Assembly: GCA_021234155.1 (NCBI GenBank)
Contig: JAJEKV010000011.1
Span: 6,867,132 to 6,931,131 of the forward strand
Direction: 5' to 3'
Length of the DNA stretch: 64,000 bases
From: Isoetes taiwanensis
Taxonomy: Eukaryota; Streptophyta; Lycopodiopsida; Isoetales; Isoetaceae
Under the pieces are notes generated by a model, which saw only the letters and a program-made list of their open reading frames with translations, had not been told where the DNA came from and did no database searches. Shown here piece by piece: positions 9,475 to 19,323 of the stretch (its first letter is position 1; the number at the start of each line of letters is the position of its first letter). The position numbers and the translations under genes are program-made.

Positions 9475-9705
9475 CTAATCCGATTCATCGTCGACAGGCG
9501 CTGCAGGCGGTCCTGAGATCCTGTCGATCATGAACAAACCATGCTCTGGATTCCATATAAGATGGATTACAACATCAAAGGGATCAGGATAGAAGCGGAC
9601 GGGATTCATAGCAACGACATCAAGCCAGTCCTGAAGTTCTATTTCTAACTCGCGGCACCTGCAGAGGTCCGCATGGTTCATCTTGTAGGTAATAGAATGT
9701 GCCAT
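9475..9705 (-). CDS. Small protein D of the undescribed family (element 2)
   Basis: Intact 76-codon frame, ATG at 9705, with a TATAAATA box 57 bp upstream. Residues: MNHADLCRCRELEIEL, WLDVVAMNP, PDPFDVVIHLIWNPEH, MIDRI, ending in an acidic PVDDESD tail. It is the sister of the copy at 1195-1443 and a more distant relative of those at 746 and 1808. It lies just beyond the 3' end of the large gene of element 2, on the same strand, mirroring element 1. That repeated neighbourhood is the main reason to think the pair works together. Function unknown. Confidence 0.6.
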   Translation of the reverse strand: MAHSITYKMNHADLCRCRELEIELQDWLDVVAMNPVRFYPDPFDVVIHLIWNPEHGLFMIDRISGPPAAPVDDESD

Positions 9706-9761
9706 AATAACAAGCAGAAGGTGGAGACCGAAGCCGATGGTTTGCCAATTTCATGCATACC

Positions 9762-9769
9762 TATTTATA
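9762..9769 (-). promoter_or_regulatory. TATA box of small protein D
   Basis: TATAAATA on the minus strand, 57 bp upstream of the ATG at 9705. Confidence 0.5.
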
Positions 9770-10645
9770 CACACCTAAATTATTGACGGTATATACATAC
9801 AAATTATTGCAAGTATAGCAAACCATACACATAATATAAAAAAACAATACGTACACAGAACCAATAATGCTGATATAAGAACACAATATATATTCAAAAC
9901 CTTTCGTGTAAAGTATATTTCATATTCAAAACTTTTTGGAAAGTGTATTTTCTGTATACATATATATCAAAAAAGTTCTCTTTCTAGAACGATTTTCTCA
10001 AGGTCCCTGTCAATTTCCCCTGTCCGATCAAGATGCGGGTATAGTGTTTGTATCTCTTCAACCGTTTTTCCTGAAGCTATTTCATGCAAGACACTAACAA
10101 AACGAAGCAGGAAGTCATCTTTGTCAAAATCTTGAGGATGATAGGATGGCGGATTCAATGACTGTGATTGATTGAAGCAACACTTTAGAGCGTCATCATC
10201 CACAATGATCATGCCTTCCTTATCCTCAACACCTAGGGCATCTATCATGTTGCGCAAGCATTTCACAAATATCTTTTTACCTGTCGGTTCTTTAGGGTTT
10301 GTGAATGAAGCACATTTGCTTTGATCCCAGATGGACGCCCAATCTCTATTTAGCGCAGGCACTACTTTCAAAACATCCTGTATATTTCTATGCTCCATAG
10401 ATGACCAAATTGCACAACGAAAAAGACTGAAGGCCTGGTCCAACATCTCCTTCAGATAAGGGCGCGGGTAAACATATTTGGTACGTGTCTCAAATGGTTG
10501 TTGCGCATACCATGACTTTTCAAACGTTGCTTTAGGTAACGTTCTACATAGCACACCATTCAAATCAAAGACCAGTACTTTTGGGGAAGCCAAATCATTT
10601 CTGTAAGGAGAACAATAACGTATGAGATAAAAGAAATGGAAAAGA

Positions 10646-10813
10646 AAAACGCGCCAGGCGCGATTTCATGAATGATACATGTCAACATAATTTGAAAATA
10701 TGATCTATAGAAAACTCAAAATCGCGCCAGGCGCGATTTCATGAATGATGCATGTCAACATAATTTAAAAATATGATCTTCTAGAAAATTCTAAATCGCG
10801 CCAGGCGCGTTTT
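10646..10813. repeat. Intronic 73-bp tandem array of element-2 palindromes
   Basis: Three palindromes (10646-10666, 10719-10739, 10793-10813; arms AAATCGCGCC, centre A) recur every 73-74 bp with the linker ATGAATGATRCATGTCAAC. The array lies inside the intron 10601-10873 that precedes the HAD exon. Confidence 0.8.
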
Positions 10814-12904
10814 CTATATGCTTGTAGTTTGAAAAATGCATGGATATCAAAAAAAGGAACATTGTTACGATACCTTTCTTCTTCTTCATTCCCCGTCGTG
10901 ACTTCTTCCGTTGCATCCTTATTCTGAGTTGTCTCCGGACTGATAGAAGCACCAACCACATCAGTTGAGATCTGTACAGTGTGAACTATGCTTGATAGTT
11001 CATTACTCTTTACGCTAACCTGGCTAGTGTTTTCAGATTTGGAGTCTGCTTCATCATCATTATTGTTATTATCATCATCCTTGTCTTCTTCATCCCGTTC
11101 TATAATTTCAGGGCCAAGGATGTTCACATGGATGTCGATAGGTACTTGGTGATCTGGCTGCTGTTCGGTTTCATCCATGATGTTGTGGCCAACGAATAGC
11201 TTTCTCATATCCTCCCGTTCCTTAAGCAAATCGGCAGGTATTTCGGCCTTAGAGCTAGAAGCTTTGTTTTTGCACTGCCGATTGGTCCCCTAGGTGCTTC
11301 CTCTAGTACTTTCTCAAAGAAGAGGTCCAAGAAATTTTTTGCAAGATCATCGGAGACGACGCACTGACATTTCCTTGCTAACTTCAAAGCTTCTCTACCG
11401 ATGTAACCTCCAACGTGAAGTTCCCAGCAAGTTGTTCCCAGTGGACAAAATGCTTCAATGAGATACTGGGAAAGGTCCATAGAGAACCCGTTCTTGTTTA
11501 GCTTACCCTTATGTGAAGTTAGGAGCTCATACTTAATGTGGCCCACAAGAATTGGGTCGTCCTCGTTTTCATCCTCTTCTTCCTCTTCTTCCTCTAACTC
11601 TTCCACGACCTTGACACCCTTCCCCTTGTCTTCTTGCTCCAGATAGAAGACGTTTCGCATTATGCGTTCATCTAACTGATAGCACTGCCATGCTAGTTTG
11701 TCTCCATCTGGTTTTCCCTTGAGCCTTTCATATTCCTTATCATCCATCATGGCTATCATAATCATTAGCACTTGAGAAATTTTACTTGCTGTGCTGAAGT
11801 CAATGTCCCTGTTTTCATCTATGAGGATCGCCTGTCGGATGACTTTCACGCATTCTAAGTCATTTGCAGCAGTTAGAGCATATGCATAGGACATGTCGGA
11901 GGGACATATAGTGACAATTGTGTAGTTCATCTCTGTGGTGAAACCATTGTATATGTTGAAGAACGTATTATAGTCATCAAGCGACCATCTGGTGTCTCGG
12001 CTATCAAGGACGAAGAGTGTGATATCATGGGGACCTGCACCCACTTCTGGCAAGGCACACTTGAAACCAGTGGACACTCGATAAAAAAAAGTGGATTCCG
12101 TCTCCGGGGTCTGCTTCACCATCGCGACTTTTCGTTTCAAGTCGGATGCAACTTTAGTGTGAATCCCACTGATCTTTGCAACGTTCTTCAACTTCTGCTG
12201 CTTGACAAAGTCCTTGGACCAAAATACATACTTCTTTAGGTCGTCGTTGGAGACGTTATACTTTTGCATGAGTCCTAACTCCGACAATGACCACTCTCCT
12301 GTAAGCCTTTGTAATTCCTCACCAACTGCCTTCTTGAGCACTCTAATATTTTTCAGCTCATTGCATGCATCTTCGAATGATTCCATAGCCTTTGCTGCCG
12401 AGGTTTTCTTGTAAAGAATTCTGATTAACCTATCCAGAACTGAGATCAGCTCTTGATCGTCCAATCCCTGAGCCTTCCTCATCTCTGTTATATGTATATC
12501 AAAAATTGATGTGTCAACAGGAGGAAATCTTCCTTGTGAATCTGGCAACTTCTTCTCGACGTAGGCATCCCAGAATTCATTCCATTTCTCCCATACTGGA
12601 TCTCAAGCAAATACTATCTTGCAGGCATCCTTGGGCACAGTTGGTTCCTCGGAAGCATCACCCTTTTCATCTCCTTTTTTTTTCTTTGATCTGGTGCTCT
12701 TGGTTTTGTCCTGTATTATCGTCTGACTAAGTGTCCTCTCCAGCAACTTAAATTCAACGCTTTTGGACTGGCCCTGTTTGGTTGGCATTGGCTTTCCATA
12801 TTCAATCCACTGGTTCCGAGCATGCCGAAGTTGCTCTATATAGGGACTGCAAGGAGTAACCTTGTTAGCTTCATAATCGTGAATTAAATAAATCCTTCTA
12901 GTTT

Positions 12905-13296
12905 AAAATCGCGTCTGGCGCGATTTCATATTAGAAAGCAAATCGCGCCAGGCGCGATTTGCCTACTCTGAAGAGAAAACGCTTCCTGGATTGGTAGCCG
13001 TTTCTCGTCAAACAAGCAAATCGCGCCTGGCGCGATTTCATATTAGAATGCTAAACGCCCCACGCGAGAATTGCCTAGACTGAGGAGACTTGGCTATTAG
13101 ACGGATAGCCTTTTCTCCTGAGGGTAGGCAAATCCCGCGTGGGGCGTTTAGCATTCTAATATGAAATCGCGCCAGGCGCGATTTGCTTGTTTGACGAGAA
13201 ACGGCTACCAATCCAGGAAGCGTTTTCTCTTCAGAGTAGACAAATCGCGCTTGGCGCGATTTGCTTTTTAATATGAAATCGCGCCAGGCGCGATTC
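12905..13296. repeat. Giant hairpin filling an intron (arms about 170 bp)
   Basis: 12905-13078 is repeated almost perfectly in reverse complement at 13129-13296, with four element-2 palindromes or variants inside the arms. The 50-bp centre is itself partly self-complementary (TGGCTAT/ATAGCC). Together they occupy most of the 487-bp intron 12847-13333 of the fusion gene. A transcript would fold into a long double strand. Confidence 0.85.
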
Positions 13297-14456
13297 GCAA
13301 ATACGAAAACAAAACATAAGGGAAGAGAATTACCTTGTGTATAAGAATGTTTTTCCCATGTCATTCAGGAGTGCGCTTATTTCGGCTAGCTCGGCAGGTG
13401 TTGTTGAGCCGCTCAGGAACCGGCAGTTTCTGACAGAATACAGCTTATAGAACAACTGATGTCCAGTATTCTGTGCCTTCTTGATCAGAACCTTCTGGGC
13501 CTCTATTGAATGCTGGCCATCTATTATCATAAAATGTATGTCAGGATTCTCGATGAAGTCCTCCAGCTTGCTCCATATGATTACCTTCCTCGTTCTGGTA
13601 TCGTACGGCACTACATATGCAGGCATTGGCACTTGCCCTGGATTTTCGATCATGCTGTTCACTATCTCCAAGGAGTGCTGCTTGTCATACCTTCTGCTGA
13701 TATAAATGGCTTTAGTGGACCTGAAAAGCCTATCCACGTGGACTGGATGGGTGAAGCTCAGGCCCAGTGGATACTTGTCAGCATATTTTTTGCGCTTGCT
13801 CATCGCCTCCAACTGCCTGGCCTTGTCATCGTCACATGTAAGGCCTGCTGTCGTTTCTGTAATTTCCCTGCCTTTAGAGCTTTCTTCTTCCTTATCCTTC
13901 ACTGCCTGTAAGTAGACACTGCCCGAGGGCCTCGTGCTAATGGCTCGTCGAACAACTGTAAGCCCCTCGCATATTCTTTTAGGAGTCAATGGCTCGCCAA
14001 CTGTCCAGCCAAATTTGAAGAGGTTATCGGCCATGTCGTCTGATCTTAATGCAGTCTCTTTAAAAGAGCTAGCACTGCATCGATTGATCTTCTTTAGGCT
14101 CTTCTTATGTTTTTGGCCCACTTCAACTAGCACAGAACAGAAAGAATCGTCCTGTACTTCGCATGTAATAAGAATTCCCTGCTTCTTCATTTGATCAGTC
14201 TCTCTTACCCTTGACATGAATATGAGGTCTGTCTTCCCACCAGTTTTGAATATCTCCACATACCATTCTGACCCCTCTATAAGATCTTCTTCTGGACATG
14301 GAGGTTTTACCTGAGCCTTTATTATTCCGGATGTATCTTCTAACGTCAATACATGCTGCAGGTCTGTAACAGTAACATCTTCATCTGTCCTTTGCTTTTT
14401 CTGGGCTGAAGAGGTCTCGCCTTGCTTGGTTCTCCTTTTGATTGGCTTTTGTGATC

Positions 14457-14935
14457 CTGTAAAATTACAGCACATGGTTTAATCTGTTAATGCTAAAACA
14501 TAGTTCATTTACTTACTTGGAGCTAACAAGAACGCACTTGGCACGATTTGAAAAGAATATAGAGCAAGTTCATTTACTTCAAATGCTAAGGACACAACTA
14601 ACTATAAAAAATACAACTTAAATTGTCGAATCTACATCTCAAGATATAGAAACTAATGTAATGCCTTATTCAACTGCGGCTTTGACGCAAATAACTATAA
14701 ACACCACAACTTAAAGAGTTGAATCTTCATCAGAGGACACAACAAACTATAAAAAACACAACTAACTACTGAATACTGTTTAGCCACACATTAAGCACAC
14801 ATTTTTGGGACATATGAACTCAAATATTAGAGAACACATGCTTCTTCTCGGATAATAACTCTATTATTACAGAAAAACATCCTAAAAAAAACCTAACAAA
14901 AAAAGGGACACAGAAATCAATAACAGATCAATTAC
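14457..14935 (-). other. First intron of the fusion gene
   Basis: 479 bp with donor CTCAG|GTAATT at 14935 and acceptor TTTTACAG|GATC at 14457, phase 1. It has one degenerate palindrome (near 14529) and several AT-rich direct repeats such as ACTATAAAAAACACAAC. Confidence 0.55.
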
Positions 14936-15107
14936 CTGAGGCGCTTGCTGGAATTGTGCTTTTTGCTTGTTCAGAAACCTCCAGGCTTTGCATTTGTGCT
15001 TTGGCCTGTCGCCCACCTCTACCTGCGCCTCGGCCGCGGCTGCTTGATCCTCTAGACGCCATAGAACTGCAAGTGCGGATAATATGAGACTGGGGTTTTG
15101 GTTTAAA

Positions 15108-15113
15108 CTTATA
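15108..15113 (-). promoter_or_regulatory. Possible TATA box of the fusion gene
   Basis: TATAAG on the minus strand about 46 bp upstream of the ATG at 15062, the same spacing as in the small-protein genes. Sequence match is weaker than for those. Confidence 0.3.
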
Positions 15114-16325
15114 TGTATGCGTTCATAATCTAGGCCGTCAGATTTACAACCGTAAATTCAAATTCGCGTCCTTTTCAATTATACCGCCTTAATTAACCGT
15201 CCGTCCCGCTCAATTACAAATTTAAATTGTGTTTTTCTTTTCAATGCAATTTCAAGAAAAGAAATAATTATTATTATCAAGAAACGCATATGTGGCAATC
15301 TACTACCACCCAGGGTAATAAAGAGAGGCTAAAACTCGCCAAATGGCGATTTTTTAGACCTTTACTAAAATTTCGTGGCTAAAGTTTATAAGGGTCATTT
15401 CTTAAAAAAAAATAAAAAATTTTTGGACGTTCAGGGTTTAGCCGAGATTGACTGCGGCATTGACGTGCTGAATCGCCTTCCCTGAGGCTGATTAGGCACG
15501 CCCAGATCAATTTAAATAGCCATGTCTAATCTATTCAGATACATCTTTCATTTAGGAATCGCCATATTGAAGAACCACGACCATTACACTATTGCAATGT
15601 TAACATTGAAAAAAACTCCCACCCTCTTTATTATGTTTGCTATTTCCATTCACATAGCATACAATGTAGTTCGTCTGAATACGGAAGATTGTCAGACCCA
15701 ACCCCATGGTAAGATATACACCATCATCATCATCTTTTTATTGTTGTTGGTACCCACAGATACATGCACATTATCACTTCTCTTTAAATATATCAACTAA
15801 AATACGCATGATAACTTGCTTAGTTCGTTTAGCTACCACCAACAAAGACAAAATTGCCAACATACGAATTTTTAAATTATACGAATTTTATAATTTCGCC
15901 AAGTGGGAAGAAAACTAAAGGGCTTGACTGTATCACATTTCGCCAAAAAAAAAAATGTACGGACTCTTGTTTTTATAGCTTTATCCAACCTTTATTTGGA
16001 TACGAAAACATTTAGGGTCCTTAAAATTTACCCTGACTACCACCTAATCGACACCTACTATCAGAGCGCCTTCAATCGACCCAAGATCAATCAGAGCGCC
16101 CTTAGACCCGTCCTCAGAGCGCCCAAGATCAAGATCAATCGACCGCGCCTAGAGCGCCCAAGATCAATCGATCGAGCGCCCAAGATCTATAATCGATCCC
16201 AAGATCAAACGATATCTGCTGAACTGAGATGAGTGTGGTTCCATTCCGAATTCGTCCTTTATTTTTCCCAATTCATACTTTATTTTTCCGAATTCGTTCT
16301 TTATATTTCCCAATGACAATTCTAG
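15114..16325. other. AT-rich stretch without a recognised gene
   Basis: Contains a short direct-repeat block (GATCAATCGA / GAGCGCCCAAGATC) at 16070-16210 and a TTTATTTTTCC(A/G)AATTC repeat at 16250-16310. Plus-strand open frames here are short and featureless. Confidence 0.4.
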
Positions 16326-16339
16326 AATTCTGGTTCTTT

Positions 16340-16588
16340 ATCAGTGTCGGAGAAGAATGCTATCTTTTAATAGCAAACTTGAAGCGCCGAGTAGGATTGT
16401 GTAAAATCGAAGATCTGAATCCAAGTTCTATGTGTCATGGTGTTCCTCTTGGAAACAGTTTCTGTAAGATTTCCATTATAAACTGCAATTATGAAGATGA
16501 GGCTCTTCCAAGAAGACATCCCGGTGGCGATACAGTTGGTGAAAGCGTGGGCACATTTGTAGCATGGCCAAAAGAACGTCTGAAAAAG
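16340..16588 (+). CDS. DUF8039-like exon of a plant transposon gene
   Basis: The reading frame GEECYLLIANLKRRVG, HGVPLGNSF, VGTFVAWPKERL follows the pattern of DUF8039 domains (HG-x-PLG ... V-G-x-x-[VI]-AWP), which occur in plant transposon proteins. It ends at a clean donor, AAAAAG|GTATGT at 16589. The next exon is not found before the low-complexity region, so this is either a fragment or the 5' part of the degraded transposon at 19.3-22.9 kb, which has two related domains. Confidence 0.5.
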
Positions 16589-16827
16589 GTATGTATATTT
16601 GGATATTAAAAAAAAAATGAATATATCATAGCATCTGCGTGATGTTGTGAATTTTGAATTCTTTGATGTTCTTTAGCCAGTCATATCAACCCCATGAAAC
16701 TACACATTAATGAAAATATGTAGTTTCTTGGGGTTGGTCATACTGGCTGGAGGGCATCAAAGGATTCAATGTTTTCGACATTGCATATAAAAAAACATAA
16801 TAAACTAATGACATAAAAGTATAGTGC

Positions 16828-17549
16828 AAAATTGCGCCAGGCGCGAGTTTGTATTCATATTCCAAAAAAGTATATGTACATTTCTTCTTCTGCAAAAATG
16901 CGCCAGGTGCAAATTCTTTCTATCTCTACAATATGTCACATAGGCCCACTTCATCGGCCCAATACCGCCAAAAGTCCCACCTGAACCACTCTGATATGAC
17001 AGGATCCTCATCTTCCCTGCGAATGTCGAGTCTCCAAACCAGAAGGTTGTATCGATCCTTGATACTATAAATCAAATCCTCGTACTTATTTGTTGGCATG
17101 AGCCTTACTAAGAGCATGAGGAGCCGCATATGTCCAGAGATGCGATGGAAGTGTTCCCATGGCCCCTGATACAGACTGTCTAATGGATTCTCCAACTCTC
17201 TTTGAATGTTTTGAACAGCACAATCAAGTAATATCTTGTACTGGGATCCAAAGATTGATGGTCGCCCGTGGGAAGTGTATTTGAACTAGAAACCAAATTG
17301 TATTTGAACTAGGAGCAGCCAGTGTATTTGCATAAGGAAAATCCATGGCACTAGAACGAGAGAAATTAAGTAATTAGCAAATGATATATTACTCTCCCCA
17401 TAAAACGATTCTGAACATACATAACTCAAAACGCGCCAGGCGCGTTTGCTTTGTTTTTTTCACAGATCTATTTCACACGCGCCTGGCGCGATTTGTATAG
17501 AGCCGTATGAAATAGAAAAGCCAAACTAAAAACGCGCCTGGCGCGCTTT
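16828..17549. repeat. Right-hand cluster of element-2 palindromes
   Basis: Copies at 16828-16850, about 16895-16915, 17427-17448, 17475-17493 and 17528-17549. They are the last occurrences of this family, so element 2 probably ends near 17.55 kb. I could not find matching terminal inverted repeats or a target duplication. Confidence 0.7.
16926..17346 (-). pseudogene. Unknown short gene between element-2 palindromes
   Basis: A frame ending at 16926 reads SIFGSQYKILLDCAVQNI, GHMRLLMLLVRLMPT, RYNLLVWRLDIRRED and WFRWDFWRYWADE, which looks like genuine Trp-rich coding sequence. It stays open upstream to about 17270. The nearest sensible start, ATG at 17346, is in another frame, so a frameshift or intron must lie between. 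No family recognised. It flanks the fusion gene on the side opposite the small protein. Confidence 0.35.
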
Positions 17550-17579
17550 GATTAACCTAGTGGAAAATCGGAACCCAAA

Positions 17580-19260
17580 ATCGCCATTCTAACATATTAT
17601 TCTAACAGAATGCATAATGCAGAATGTATAATGCAGAATTCAAAATATGAAGCCAGTGAATATGAAGGCAATAGAATAGAATAGAATAGAATAGAATGAA
17701 GGCAGATAGAGCAGATATATAATAATAATACTTCTTGTTTAGTTCATTATTTAGTTCATTGTTTTAGTTCATTATTTAGAGCAGATAGAGGAACAGCTAG
17801 TGAAATAGAATAAGAGCAGATACAGCAAAATCATATAAGCAAGATCATAGAGCAGATAGATCATAGAGCAAGATCATATAGGCAAGATCATAGAGGAAGA
17901 TCATAGAGCAAGATCATATAAACAATAGAACATGTTTATAAGCAATAGATCTGTATATGAAGGTGCTAGGGCAGTTTAGGACTGATGCATATAAAAGTCT
18001 AAGATAGAAAGCACTCCGCTTGATTAACCCTGAAGCTCATATAACAGATAAAGAACAGATAAAACAGATAGAACAGAACTTTCAAATACTAGAATAAAAA
18101 CAAGAATAAGATAACAGACTTTAAGTAAAGAACATGAAATACTAACCTCTGAATACAGACTTTAATATGAGAAGCCGAGAGCTTTGTAGAAACCTTTGAG
18201 CAGAACATGTAGAAGCCGAAAAGCCGAAAAGCCGAGAAGAAGCCAATACCAGATGATTTCAGCCGAGAAGAAGCCAATAGCAGATGATTTGAGCCGAGAA
18301 GAAGCCCAAAAACCTTTGAGCCGAGAAATCAAAAACCCTGAAGCCGAGAAACCTTTGAGAAATCAAAAGCACTGAAGCCGAGAAACCTTTGTAGAAATAA
18401 AAAACCCTGAAGCCGAGAAACCACAGAGAAAAGCAGAAGATTGTAGAAGACAAAGCAGAAGATTGTAGAAGCCGAAAAGCCACAGAGAAAAAGCCAGAGA
18501 AAAAGCCAGAAGCCAGAAAAAATTACTTACCGAAAGCTCGAAATGCTTTGGATGAAAGCGCCGAGAAGCGCCGAAAATCAGAGAAGCACACCGTGATCAG
18601 AGAAGCGCCGAAAATCAGAGAAGCACACCGTGATTGTAAGCGCACCGAGATTGCCGAAAATCAGAGATTGTAGAGAGAAATCGAAAGTTCGAAAGGGAGT
18701 GTAAAGTTCGAAAGATCGCATGCACCAAAAGTTCGAAAGGGAGTGTAAACTGAATGTAATAACTACTTTAAAAAATTCGTACCGCGCCATAATAACTGCC
18801 GCGAAAATTTATTACAAGGTTTAGAAGTTTTAAGTTCTAAAACTTAACTTTTAACCTTAACTTTTAACCTTAATACTTTTAACCTAAACTTTTAAGCTTA
18901 GTACTTTTAACCTAAACTTTTAACCTTAACCTTAGTACTTCTAACCTTAACTTTTAAGTTTTAAGCTTTAAGTTTTAGAAGTTTTAAGTTTTAGAAGTTT
19001 AAAGGTTATATTTATTTAAGGTTAGAAGTTTTAACCTTAGAACTTCTAAAACTTAACTTTTAACCTTAATACTTTTAACCTAAATTTTTAACCTTAACCT
19101 TAGTACTTCTAACCTTAACTTTTAACCTATAATAACCTACCTTAAAACTTCTAACCTATAATTAACTTCTAACCTAAAAATTGCTAACCTATAATAACCT
19201 CAAAAGTTTTTTCTAAGGTTACAACATTTAAGGTTATTATAGGTTAATATATTATAGGTT
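17580..19260. repeat. Low-complexity AT-rich tract
   Basis: Successive simple-sequence blocks: GAATA repeats near 17,680, GCAAGATCATA/AGAGCAGATAG at 17,700-17,920, AGCCGAGAAACCTTTGAG at 18,170-18,500, AGAAGCGCCGAAAATC at 18,560-18,640, and AACCTTAACTTTTAACCT and its complement at 18,830-19,260. No gene seen. Confidence 0.65.
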
Positions 19261-19323
19261 AACTCATGCTAGGGAGATGTTATTTGGATATGCTAACTTA
19301 CTATATGTTTTTATGCATTTTAG

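Larger units (their letters stand above)
9967..15062 (-). pseudogene. ParB-methyltransferase-HAD fusion gene of element 2 (four exons, two lesions)
   Basis: Exons 15062-14936, 14456-13334, 12846-10874 and 10600-9967 join with GT-AG borders and matching phases into about 1,285 codons. Order: an RG/RS-rich head (MASRGSSSRGRGAGRGGR); a basic linker; a ParB-like domain ending in YPLGLSF, VVPYDTRTRKVIIW, IDGQHSIEAQ (about residue 355) and ALLNDMGK; a linker (QLRHARNQWIEYGKP) shared with element 1; a methyltransferase-like region with a motif-IV-like LDSRDTRW (11985-12008) and a degenerate motif I (WELHVGG, 11406-11426); an Asp/Glu-rich stretch; and a C-terminal NIF/FCP1-like HAD domain (VFDLNGVL, IWSSM, IIVDDDALK). 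Lesions: TGA at 12603-12605, where CGA would restore Arg, and a frameshift at the homopolymer 11267-11271. Everything else reads through. In the HAD motif the second Asp is Asn, as in some plant relatives, so phosphatase activity is doubtful. Confidence 0.65.

Noticed and set aside
9967-10593. Stand-alone HAD phosphatase gene starting at the internal ATG (10,593)
   Set aside because: A splice acceptor lies seven bases upstream and joins in phase to the preceding acidic exon, so the HAD part is better read as the last exon of the fusion gene.
12603-12605. Selenocysteine or readthrough at the TGA
   Set aside because: No hairpin or context supports recoding, land plants lack the selenocysteine system, and a CGA-to-TGA change explains it simply.
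18830-19260. Telomere-like AACCTTAAC/TTTTAACC repeats
   Set aside because: The unit is irregular and is not the plant CCCTAAA telomere repeat. It also switches strand several times.
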